18,773 bases of DNA from Carex sylvatica (GCA_964058845.1 CAXKVR010000866.1:1-18773); one strand, 5' to 3'. Shown: positions 1 through 9,728, counted from the stretch's first letter. A program made the numbers and translations. The notes: a model not told the origin generated them from the letters alone.

Positions 1-1047
1 GCCCATAAGGAGGCAGGTGATTCGGTTCCAATATTTTAATATAGTTTTGGTACTTAATTCCTGCTTGACTAATTTCTAGGTGCTAAAAAGTCATCTAAAC
101 TCTCAACTCCAGGGAAGAATTATTTATGCAGCAAATAAAGATGAACTAGCATTAACTAACTACTACAGCTCAATTTTATTTAACCTTTCTTTGTTGAAAA
201 GCCCATTTATAATCCCATATAAAATGTGTGCTGAATGTTTATGACGCTTTCCTTTCAGTAGATATTCACATTAGTATATTTTGTTTTTGTTGTTCATTTG
301 CATTACATATTTTTATACTTTGTATTATCAATAATACATAAAATTTATCACAATTAACATTGCTGAAGCAACGTTAGCGTTGGGCCCAGCCCAAAGCTGC
401 TTTCTTCTCTCTTCATTTCATAATTTTATTTTGCTACTCAATACTTTTGTTCCCAGTCTGCCAGTATCTTCTCCTTGAAATAATTAACTGATTTTCATTT
501 TTTTTTCATAATACTTTTCTAATTACTACGAGTTAAATGCGTTCAATATTGAATATATTTTAGTATACGTTTGCTTATTGGGGAGGAGCACTAATTTCTA
601 AATGTAAAAATATCCCCGTTGATACATGCAGAGTATTTATTTTATGGAGCACACATCAGCTTACTAGCCTAACCAACATTTCAGGACTACTAGTTGTATC
701 AATTAGATCGGCAACATACATAGAAAATGAAATCCATTAACACTTGGTTTTCATTTTGTCACTTGATTTCATAAAGGAAACCACCATTTGTTGTCAATTT
801 CGCCCCATAGCTAGCTAATTGTTACACAAAACACAAAACTCAAAATTCCAAACCCTCATGTGACCAATCCAAAATTCATGCAAGACCTAGTAAATACGTC
901 TTCTAAACCTAGTGCCAATGGAGCCAGGATAAAATAGATTACCAGTATACCGCTCTCCTTTCTTTCTCTTAACCTGACAACAACGATTTCCCATGGTTTG
1001 TCCATCATTAATATCACTACTCTCATCTCCTTGCTCATCTGATATAA
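1..1047. other. 3' flank of the CDCA7-like gene
   Basis: AT-rich sequence downstream of the minus-strand CDCA7-like stop codon. Roughly 887-1047 is open in another frame and probably represents the former C-terminus of that gene (see findings). The stretch 388-535 recurs at about 10477-10600, so it is the parental copy of the mosaic duplication there. I see no convincing gene in 1-850. Confidence 0.5.
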
Positions 1048-2683
1048 TCAATTTAGGTTCTTTTCTTTGGCAGTTTGTGTGCTATTTGACATGGCAGCTT
1101 TGATTTCAGAATCAGAATTAGTATTGGATGGCTTCCGATGAGTTTGGATCAGATAATGTGCCACTGATTTGTATCCAAGATTCACAACCTACATAGGCAT
1201 TTATGATATTTACAACATCTCAGCAAGGGACCAAATTTCTTAGAAGATAAAGAAAAGAAAATTAAGTTACCTTGTTATAGAGAGTTCCAGTAGGTTTCAA
1301 TCCTTTTTTAAGCCTACATAGGCTGCAATTGCAAATGCCCCTACAAACTGGACAAATCCAGTCAGGCTTCTTAATTGCTTCTAAAACATTTTCACCATAT
1401 CTGTATTAACAATAATTGTATACAATTAAAATACACACTTACAGTATGTACAAGTTTATAAAATAAAATAAGGCAATTACAAATTGGCGACCAGGATAGG
1501 ATGTATATGTAAAAACTCCGTAAGTCACCTCATATAAAGACAGTCTCCACAAAATTGACCCTTCACAAGCTGGCATTTGCAACAGCTGGTATGATAACCC
1601 ATAGTCTTCTGCCTGAAAATAATTATTACAGTTTAGTTAATGAAGTCACTAATTATATCAATTGTGTTGAGGCTTGAGTCTCTCTCTCAAGTAAGCAGTA
1701 CCTGCATTGGTGACAGGTTTTGCCTGTGAGTGAATCATAAATGCGCTTGTTGTTCTTATCATATCCATCCACAAACAGAGTCCACGGCACCTCACATGAA
1801 CCAAGCAATTTCTCATGCTCTTCAGTGTACAACTCCTCTCTCCCGTCTAATTCTTCAATCACCACTACATCAGATTTTTCATGGCTCTTCTTGCCACGGG
1901 CTTCGGTGTACTTAACCGGCACCATATTTTGCAACCTATTAGTTTTATACACAATGAAAATAAAATGTTATTTGTTGGTCTACACAGACACACACATGCA
2001 AGTAATTCTCACTGCTACGTACGGTACGCATGCATCACCAAAGACAGAGTTTGATGATGCATTTTTTATTGTATAACCTAAAGACTTTAATTGAGAATAA
2101 TTAAGTTAATATTTGATTTGCATATCATAGTTACTGATACATATTACATCATCTCCTCTATTAGGAGGAGACCAATGAATGAAGTTCTTAATTTTAGTAT
2201 TTACTGTTTAATTTATTCATTGTATTAATTGTGCATGGCCAGAATGTATGTTTATGCATAGTTAAAATTATTAGTCAATCATTTCTTAGAGAGGATTAAA
2301 ACAAATTAAAATGAGCAAAATAAGTAGCTATTCCTGTAAAATGTGTCGCTTGTACTTTGTTACTTTTAATTAATCTATCTTTGAGGGGTTTATTGAGAAA
2401 AAGGTCTTAAAAGAGCCAAAATCATAGATAGATACCTGGATGAGCGCCTAGAAGGCAAAGGAGGGGTTATTGTTATTAAACCAACCTTCTTCTTCTTCTT
2501 GTTCTCCTTCTTCTTGGATCCATCTGTGGGCATTGAGGAGTATTGATGGAAAGCAGTAGTAGTGTTGAGATGGCGTGAGAGATTGAGAAGGCCAAGCTGC
2601 TGCATTCTTTCCATGTTGGACTTGATCCTCTCCTCTCTGTACTTTTCGTAATGAACAATAATTGGAGATTGATCCTGATCCAT
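1048..2683 (-). CDS. CDCA7-like protein with zf-4CXXC_R1 zinc finger, five exons
   Basis: Exons, in transcription order: 2683-2436, 1935-1702, 1612-1529, 1400-1271 and 1188-1048 (stop TGA). All introns are GT-AG, phases agree at every junction, and the total is 837 nt, 278 aa. The start MDQDQSP is followed by a basic helix YEKYREERIKSNMERMQQLG, typical of plant homologues, then a lysine stretch (from a TTC repeat in the DNA), then RRSSRLQNMVPVKYTEA. The zinc finger contains GKTCHQCRQKT, SCCKCQLVKGQFCGDC, MRYGENVLEA, DWICPVCRGICNCSLCR, then a conserved tail GYKSVAHYLIQT. In the known family CDCA7 partners with HELLS (DDM1 in plants) in nucleosome remodelling that supports DNA methylation; it is nuclear. 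The Arg, Gly and Arg that match human ICF-syndrome sites are present. The C-terminus stops 29 residues after YLIQT and may be truncated by a 1-nt loss. Gene identity is firm; the C-terminus is uncertain. Confidence 0.92.
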
Positions 2684-2758
2684 GGCTTCGCTAGGAGTAG
2701 CAGGGTTTAGAGATGATGCATTAATCGATGCTGGAAGAGATAGAACTATTGGATTAGT

Positions 2759-2990
2759 TATGTGCTTGGAGACCAAATTGTACATTTTTTGGAAAATTTT
2801 TACTATTTTTTAGATTTATTGAAAATTGTTGTTTTTTAGACAAATTTGGATCATAAAAACAGCGATTTTCAATAAATCTAAAAAAATAGTAATTTTTTTC
2901 CAAAAAATATATAATATTTGGTCTCCAAACACATATTAATATGGAGAACAAGATGAACGGTTTAAATCGGTTATTTGAATTTTGAATCCG
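2759..2990. mobile_element. Truncated long-hairpin MITE next to the CDCA7-like start
   Basis: The left arm begins tatgtgcttggagacc (2759) and the right arm ends ggtctccaaacacata (2936); the two arms are AT-rich near-complements around a centre near 2845. Beyond 2936 the sequence attaatatggagaacaagat and onward matches the right half of the larger element at 9729-10143, so this is a shortened relative. It lies 75 bp upstream of the CDCA7-like ATG, in its promoter or 5' UTR. Target duplications were not identified. Confidence 0.75.
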
Positions 2991-3052
2991 GTGATTTATA
3001 GTCTAATGTACAAAAATACCTATGCATTGCAATGTATGGTAACCTTACTCTC

Positions 3053-3068
3053 TATATATATATATATA
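3053..3068. repeat. (TA)n microsatellite
   Basis: A run of alternating T and A lies between the 3' end of the 3113-4877 gene and the truncated MITE. Confidence 0.8.
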
Positions 3069-3112
3069 AAAATAATGGTGGGCTGATTGGTATGGTAAGA
3101 AAGACCTTGTAA

Positions 3113-4877
3113 TCACCAACCTCGTTTCTCTGCTTTCTCCTTGTGTGAAAGTGAAACTTGATTTCTATCTTCTACTTGAGGTCTATGCTTAATGAGTTCT
3201 GGGGATTCAGAATCATGCCTCGAGTTCTTTCCAATTATGTCTTTCTCTTTCTCCAAGCAAGCTTCACAAACTACTATATTAGCAAAATTAGTCGATTTTC
3301 ACCATGACTTGTCACAAAATTGATTTAGCTGAATTTCTATTCTCTTTTTTTTTTAAATCGGGTAGTGGCTGCCAGATGATTGCATTAAATAAAATTGGAG
3401 GTTGATTTTGTGTATATTAATTGTACTAGGATTGCATAAATCAAAAGGTATTGTGTCTAAAGCTTATTTAGGCTTTAAATGGGATCTGGGCAAAATTCAA
3501 ATTGGTAAAAGCCAATACCTAACTTTTCATGTTTCATCACCAGTCAGCGCTGAGAGTTGGCATACCAACCACAGACAGGCAATTCAAAATGTTGTTTTAG
3601 TTGTATCTGGGTAAAAAAAAAAAAAAAAAATTGTGTTTTTTAGAGCAACTAGGATGTAGCTTAGATGGTAGAGCACTCGCTTAGCGTGCAGTTTAGGACT
3701 AAAGGCTTGGTTGTTGTTGTTGTTGTTGTTGTTGTTGTGTTTTTTCGAGCAACTGTAGTTCATAACAATCTTTTACCTGGAATTTCTAGGGATGACTCAG
3801 AATCATGCCTGGATTTTTTTCCAAATATGTCTTTCTCTTTCTCCAAGCAGAGAGGGAGAGGTGCTTCTTTCATATATTTTTGTTCACAAACTACTATAGT
3901 CTTTGTTTTGTTAGATTCTCCCTTCTCGGCATCACAATAGCAATCATTTGATGGTTGATTTTCCCCATGACCTGTCACTAAATTGATTTAAAGGTATGTC
4001 ACAGATATTAGTAAAGGAAAGGTATTCAATTCACGTAAGAGATTTTGACCTGATAACAAAATTAAAATGAGCATATATGAACAAGTATTAAGTTGAACAT
4101 TTAATTTCGGAAAGTTAAGGTAACTCTATAAGAAAGACTGAATCAATTTATGCTACCTTGAAACTCTTCTTCTCCTACTTTCCTCGATTGTGTTGGTCTT
4201 AGAGTAGTAGTATCTTCAAAAGACACAATATTTCTCCTACGCTTCTTCTTCTTTAAAGAAGTATTTACAACTTCTGTTGGGCTAGCAAAGCAAACAACTT
4301 GCTGCTTATCAGTATCAGTATGAGGTTGCGTCGCCACCAAAGCTTTGAGAAAACAGCCCCCCTCCATCTGAAGGACAACAGAGATAGACAGGGTTTCCGA
4401 AAGGTGGTAATCTTTTCCTTGCCAATGTGTCTGCAAGGCCAGGCCAGGCCATATGTATATAAATTAAATCAAATTACATCTACAACACAACACATCACAG
4501 CTTAAAAGGTAAAATAACATAACAAAAATATGACCCACAATAAGAGCCTCTATGTTGATTTGTCCAACTTCAGGGAAGCAAAGTCCATGCTCACTTGCAA
4601 ACTTTCCTGATCAAAACAACACAACTTTCTTGTTAGAAATGAGCTATTTGTAAAGAAAAGCAATAACAAAAAGAATACATTTAGGAATTATAATAGCAAC
4701 AAATCTGAGAGATAAATCAGAAATGAGATTGAAAATTGTTTGTAATGAGTAGATAGATTCTGAGATGAAGTGGGTACTTTTGACAAAGGCAATGGTGTCA
4801 TGGGGAGAGACAACTATGGCCAGATGAGTGTCGAGAGAGGTATCAACAAAAACCGGGACAAGACTTGACCTCGCCAT
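3113..4877 (-). CDS. Unrecognised 265-aa protein with ubiquitin-like N-terminus, five exons
   Basis: Exons, in transcription order: 4877-4778, 4606-4539, 4430-4157, 3971-3777 and 3273-3113 (TGA). Phases agree at all four junctions; total 798 nt. An ATG six bases upstream (4883) is an alternative start. The protein starts MARSSLVPVFVDTSLDTHLA, continues IVVSPHDTIAFVKRKFASEH and GLCFPEVGQINIEALI, then WQGKDYHLSETLSISVVLQ. This alternation of strands around a helix resembles a ubiquitin-like fold, which is inference. Next come a basic patch KKKKRRR (nuclear-localisation-like) and a charged region. Exon 4 contains VVCEQKYMKE and LCLEKEKDIFGKKSRHDSES; exon 5 repeats it as VVCEACLEKEKDIIGKNSRHDSES, then ends KEKAEKRGW. 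I cannot name the family. The donor after exon 2 (ATT|GTGGGT) is the weakest junction. A recent pseudogene cannot be excluded, but no internal stop is needed. Confidence 0.62.
3199..3328 (-). repeat. Second copy of an exon duplication (source 3787-3990)
   Basis: This stretch is a direct-repeat copy of 3787-3990, sharing for example cagaatcatgcct, tgtctttctctttctccaag and cacaaactactata. It carries exon 5 of the minus-strand gene, the source copy exon 4. The copy has lost about 70 bases, including the segment coding for YMKEAPLPL, and its original acceptor tgacag has become tgacaag. Using that older acceptor would reach a stop after a few codons, so a new acceptor, aatatag, is inferred. Confidence 0.75.
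3631..3754 (+). mobile_element. tRNA-Ala-derived SINE-like insertion with target duplication
   Basis: Flanking direct repeats are ttgtgttttttagagcaact (3631-3650) and ttgtgttttttcgagcaact (3735-3754), 19 of 20 identical. Between them is a tRNA-Ala(AGC)-like 5' half (ggatgtagcttagatgg, then gtagagcactcgcttagc) with a good pol III A box, about 25 bases of unique sequence, then (GTT/TTG)n from about 3709 to 3737. The TTG at the left edge may overlap the tail, so the true duplication may be 15-20 bp. There is no B box or T-arm, so this is not a functional tRNA. It lies in an intron of the minus-strand gene, 23 bp from the exon 4 donor. Confidence 0.78.
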
Positions 4878-5159
4878 CACCATTGGAGTGCAGGCCTTTA
4901 AAAAAATACTCCCTATTGCTGCCTTTAAAAGAAAATGCAATTTCGCAATTGAAAAAATCAATTGCTGTCTTTAAACTACTTCATCTATTGTTGCCTTATA
5001 AAAATTATCCATATACAAATAAAAGACAACACACTTAGAAGAAGGCTTCCCCAAATTCAGTACCATACCTACTGTCTCTTTATAAGGATGTTGCCACAAA
5101 TTTCAGCACAATTCAATTGATATACTTACTTCATAAACAAAATTAAAATCTATACTTAC

Positions 5160-6440
5160 TGTCGGTACCAAGACGGAGGTTGGAACCTTTCCCCACCTTC
5201 ACACTCAAGTTCAGTTTGCAAAGGTCGGGTTAGATTGTAAGAGCATTCAACTCTCCATGCAACCTGTGAAAAAATAAAGAAAAAATGTCTAAATTAATAT
5301 ACAACTTTATTATAAAAATAATAATTTAGAGAAGAAGGTGGTATATACGACACTTACTTCATCATATTATCAACACAACTGTCAACAGATGTAAAGTGTT
5401 GGGATAGCCATATAAGGTATCATATATACAAAAGTTCTTTACATAGTTTGAACCTTCTATTTCATTAATGTTCTTCTTCTAAAACTATCATATATACTTT
5501 CTTCTTCACTTGTATGATTCTATCATAAAAATTTGCTGAATCAGTCAAACTAAATACAAGACACGAGATAAGAAAAGATAAAATAAATGATGTTACTTGT
5601 AAAGCTACAATTATCTCTTGTTGCTTGCTTATTTGATCAATTAATATTTGTGACTCACTGACACATTGGTTTTCAACCTTTTTCCTGATTAAGAAAAAGC
5701 ATAGTACCTAAGCATTAGCAAATGTTCCATATTGTGCCAAGATATAGAAGTAGATCTCAGTTTATAGTTTTGTTTGCAACAAGGAATAAAATACGATATC
5801 ATTATCATATCATATCATATCTAAGCTCAATTACAGTATTGATGGTGGGTCCCCATCCAGGGTTGAGGGAAAGTAGTAGATTGAGGCAAAATTATGCGTC
5901 TAAGTAAGAAGACCAAGGGTACTGTACCCTCTCTTTAGTCTTTACCTTAGAAGCTAGGTTCAGATAAGTAGATGAAGCGGAGAGGCTGACATCGCCATTA
6001 ACCTTGGAGTGAGAGAGGAAAAGGGAAAATGCCCCATTCATTAAAATTCCAATTATTTTACACAACAGTCCTTGTGTTTATAATATTTTCGGTTTGGTCT
6101 CTATAATCGCAATTCTGTTACCAGAAAATAGATAAAAGAATGGAGCCAAAGCCAAACAAGTCTATTTTCCGCAATTCAACTCAACACCGGGCACAAGGTT
6201 GGTGAAATGATGGCTTACCCGAAATTTGCTCCAATCGTGAAATCGGCCAAGGTCGGTACCGAGGTGCCTAACCGCTGCTTCTCGATCAGCACTAGCCAAC
6301 AACGAGAAATGAATGAGAAATTCCCTTAGTTAATTATCGGGTTAAGAGGGGTTAAAAGGGTTTAGCAACTCACTTGAGTTGAGTGAGAGCAAAGAGGGAT
6401 CGGTTGGAGGGAAAAGGGTTTAATGGCGGGGCTGGGATCC
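5160..6440 (-). other. Exon-like blocks upstream of the 3113-4877 gene
   Basis: Minus-strand blocks with consensus splice sites: about 6374 and above (donor CTCAA|GTGAGT); 6291-6219 (acceptor GGCTAG, donor CGG|GTAAGC); 6041-5946 (ATG, donor AAG|GTAAAG); 5677 or 5684-5597 (acceptor AATCAG or AAAAAG, donor ACAA|GTAACA); 5263-5160 (acceptor TTTCACAG, donor CA|GTAAGT). The last three are open and phase-compatible: they read SASSTYLNLASK, VENQCVSESQILIDQISKQQ, and VAWRVECSYNLTRP through GERFQPPSWYR. They do not join in frame to the 4877 start by a good acceptor. They may be 5' UTR exons, an upstream part of the same protein, or a decayed neighbouring gene. The products are unrecognised. Confidence 0.35.
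5797..5821. repeat. (ATCAT)n short tandem repeat
   Basis: Consecutive atcat units within one of the putative introns on the minus strand. Confidence 0.7.
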
Positions 6441-8113
6441 AGCTGTAACACAAATAGAGAGACGAACAAAAAGAGTGAGGATGTGGTTGCCTGGTCTTTC
6501 GTGTGGCGAGTCCTTTTGTTTCCTTTCTATAATCAAATTGTTAATTGTAAATTCAATTTGATTTGATTTTTTGGCAATAATATATTTTGATTTTTAGAAA
6601 TTTTTTTAATAATATTTTTATTTTAATATTTTAAAAACTCTGTATTTATTTTTTGAACGGATGCAATATTTAATAGACTATAGGTTTATTTTGTATTTTT
6701 ATAAAATATATTCAGCTATCTAAATATATTAGTCAATCAAAATAATTAATAATGTGTTAAAAAAATGTTACAGAGTCGTTAAAATTTTCAAATAAAATAT
6801 TATTATTACAAAAATAAACATGAACTAAATTGGAGCGCAATCTATTTCAAATTTTCAATTGATGAAGCCAGCATGAGCATAGGCATACGGCATACCTAAT
6901 GCCTAATGGTAATGCGTTACACTTCTCCTGTCTTAATGTCACAGTGTGGAGCTCAAGAAATATAATTCATTCAGTCTTAATTTTCTTTTCTTCTAATTTC
7001 ACTGTTAAAATGGAATATGTGATTTACCTTCTTGGGAATATATGCCAGTTACAAATTAATTAAGCTTGGCAACATTTTAGGACAAAGTGTTATAATAAAT
7101 CATATTCTTTTGCATTTTAGGTCAAAGTTTCAATGAATAATCATCCATATCTATAATTAGTAACTTTAATTGTATTAACTCAAAAAAATAATCTCAATTC
7201 TAGGTCCAAAGTCCAATTAGCTAACTAGACTAAGCTCATAGCTCGCTTGTTTTAGCAACGAGCGAGCCATGAGTGGCCTACTCACCCGAGTTATCCCCGT
7301 ATCAGTATCTATTTGATTTGGTATGAACGTATTTACGAACGTGTAATTTTTATATATGTTAGATATTATTATTTTTTAGTTTTGGTGATTTTAAAATAAC
7401 AAATGTGACTAATTAGATTAATCAAAAACATGAACACATACACACAATCGATGTAAATGCATTCTAACATGATATTATGCATAGCATAGTAGTTGATGCA
7501 TGTATATGTTTGATTTAATTAGCACGTATAAACTAATACATAAATGGATAATTTATGTATGTTTATTGATTTATAATAATAAATGTGATTTAAATCTTAT
7601 TAGAATAGCAACAAACACAAACACAAACTCAAACGCACTGTGTAGTGTGTACGTGTATTTTATACAAAAATTATATTGCATGTGATGCACTTGTTTGATT
7701 TATACTAAATTCATTTTGTCTATTCTAATAGGGAAAATTTCCTCTATGCCCATTTAAATATTTGAAATAGCCAATTTCCCCATGATATCACCATAATATC
7801 CAATATCCCCATACAATTTTAAAATTATTTCTTCTATCCCCTTTTATTTATTTTTCTTTCTATTTAATTATTTAAAATTTTGAATTGACTATTATACCCT
7901 TTTAAAATTAAATGGAGGTGTCCCTTAAACTTTCAACATGATTGAAAAATAGTTTTCTCCCTTTGAAACACTTCATCTTCCTCTGATGCTATTCACGTCA
8001 AATATTAATTTCATTGCCTCTTTGCTTATGTTGCTATTTGCTCCTCCTCTCTTCCGGTCCTCCGTCGTTGGTCTCCTCTTTGTACGGACATTTACCAGCA
8101 ACGATGCTAGTCA
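6441..8113. other. Gene-poor AT-rich intergenic region
   Basis: No coding sequence is supported. It holds one copy of a dispersed motif (ggagctcaagaaatat at 6948-6963), a short hairpin (gctcgcttgtt at 7241 with aacgagcgagc at 7257), and a faint diverged duplication between about 7391-7525 and 7577-7705 (shared aaatgtga and tgtttgattta blocks). The remainder is featureless AT-rich sequence. Confidence 0.5.
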
Positions 8114-8185
8114 CTGTAGCACCCTTTACTAGTACCAGTTGTTGTACCGTCCTTTACCAGTAATTGTACCGGCCTTTACCAGTAA
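8114..8185. repeat. 22-bp tandem repeat, about three units
   Basis: Two adjacent 22-bp units, ttgtaccgtcctttaccagtaa (8142-8163) and ttgtaccggcctttaccagtaa (8164-8185), differ at one base. A more diverged unit, tgtagcaccctttactagta, lies just upstream near 8115. Confidence 0.75.
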
Positions 8186-8310
8186 AATAGACTCCATATG
8201 GGTGATAATTTAGCTGAAGCGACTAGCACACTCCTCCTCATTTACTTCTCTTACGATTAGTTATGACCTTGATTCACTCAAACAACTCAGGTCATCAGCC
8301 GACAGCCGAC

Positions 8311-8381
8311 TTATATATATATAAGGAGGGATCAAGTTACAACAATTGTTCATAGAACTTGATCCCTCCTCTATATATATA
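8311..8381. mobile_element. Small hairpin element flanked by (TA)n
   Basis: A perfect 15-bp inverted repeat, aggagggatcaagtt (8324-8338) and aacttgatccctcct (8356-8370), encloses a 17-nt loop and is flanked on both sides by TATATATATA. This suits a very short MITE remnant with TA-type target sites, or simply a foldback. No coding content. Confidence 0.5.
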
Positions 8382-9488
8382 TGTCATGGACTTCAATGTA
8401 TCTTCTTTGTCGTCTCCCCTCTGCTTCACATACACTGATTAGAAAATTTAAATATTTATAAATTACCTTAGAATGTCTAAGAATCAAGCATACCATAATG
8501 ACATAATATGAATAAAAATGTCAATCTCTTCTTTGTAGTTGCTAAAATGCTTTTTTTAATGTTTATTCAAATTCTTTTTTACTTAAATTTTTGCACCAAT
8601 TAATTAATCATCGGTACCAACTTAATTCCAAGTTAAATGAAAAGCACTCCAGTTCTTTGTAACTTAATCAAGTTAACAAAATTAGAAGAGAACAAGAATA
8701 ATATTAAATCGTAAACACAAGACAAATCCATGATGCACGTACAGGAGCTTACAAAAGGTAATTGATGAATTTATTTATTTAACTTGAATTCACCAAAGGT
8801 AATTAATCTGATATATATACTTGATACAAAGAATTCCTAAATTAATTTATTATTTTCTGTGATTCTGTCTCTTTGTTGGGAAAAAAAATATGACCAAAAG
8901 ATGGACGACTTAATGAAATGTGTATTAGTGGATAGATGGTAACTAAAAAGAACAATATATATACGAGCTGATCAACTGATTTAATGATGGTGGGATCAAA
9001 TAAAATAAAATATAATTAATTAATATCAGTGGAGCTGGAGCGGAGGAGTTATCCAAGAATAGATTGATTGACAGCTTATGAAGAAGAAGAGGAAAAAAAT
9101 ACAAGTACTGGGTAAAGGACATAATGGTCAAATTAATTTTTAAAACAATTTATATCTATTTGATGCATGATGGGATGAGATGAGGGATAGAAAAAACAAT
9201 CTCCTACTGAGAAAAGGGCCTTAATTAGCTACTGATATCATATCATGCATGAGGAATATTGAGATGAGAATGGCTTCAAATTTTGATTTTTTGATAGTTG
9301 AACAACCAATTCAAATAATGATCATTATTAATTGCATTATCAAGGTTTACTAGTTTTTGGAAAGCTAGCTAGGGTGAGTAGGAGATTGATTTAGGGTAGA
9401 AAGAAAATTGGATTGTGCAATGTTCAATCTCGAGTACATAAAATTTTTAATAAATTTTGAGCCTAGTGAAATGAAGATTCCGATTTCC
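8382..9488. other. Intergenic region without recognised genes
   Basis: AT-rich sequence. An open stretch on the minus strand near 8943-9131 encodes only a low-complexity hydrophobic run and has no recognisable start context or domain. No repeats of note were seen. Confidence 0.45.
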
Positions 9489-9634
9489 GAATGCATGCAT
9501 ACATTAATTTATCAATAACTAATTTCTTTTATCGTGCCAGAACCGCATGCATGCAGGAAATTAAATCACCCCTTTCACTTTAATATATAGTTATAATTAA
9601 TGTTACAATAAGTATGCATGCATGCATACTTATT
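9489..9634. promoter_or_regulatory. Cluster of RY (CATGCATG) motifs with 28-bp palindrome
   Basis: RY-type cores occur at about 9492 (atgcatgcata), 9545 (gcatgcatgcagg) and 9614 (tgcatgcatgca). The last is the centre of a perfect 28-bp palindrome, 9607-9634, beginning aataagtatgcatg. RY elements are bound by B3-domain seed regulators such as ABI3, FUS3 and LEC2. No gene starts close by, so a regulatory role is speculative. Confidence 0.35.
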
Positions 9635-9663
9635 TCTCTAACAATTCACACATATTAAATTAA

Positions 9664-9720
9664 TTATATGTATATATAGTATATGTATATATCATATACT
9701 ATGTATACATATACATATAG
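9664..9720. repeat. AT-rich self-complementary tract
   Basis: Alternating purine-pyrimidine sequence in which tatatgtatatatagtatatg can pair with catatactatgtatacatat. It abuts the left end of the long-hairpin MITE; similar TA-rich sequence abuts the right end. Confidence 0.5.
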
Positions 9721-9728
9721 AGAGTACA

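Noticed and set aside
856..1038. Minus-strand frame starting MSKEMRVV
   Set aside because: It is a shadow frame over the probable frameshifted CDCA7-like tail; the alternative frame beginning PKLIISDEQ is the more protein-like reading.
1741..2076. Plus-strand open frame of about 110 codons
   Set aside because: It is antisense to exon 2 of the CDCA7-like gene and its intron; it has no domain.
3652..3692. tRNA-Ala(AGC) gene
   Set aside because: Only the 5' half and anticodon region resemble tRNA; there is no T-arm, B box or 3' acceptor strand, and the copy is flanked by a target duplication.
3665..3940. Plus-strand open frame containing a valine run
   Set aside because: The valines come from the (GTT)n tail of the retroposon; the rest is antisense to exon 4 of the minus-strand gene.
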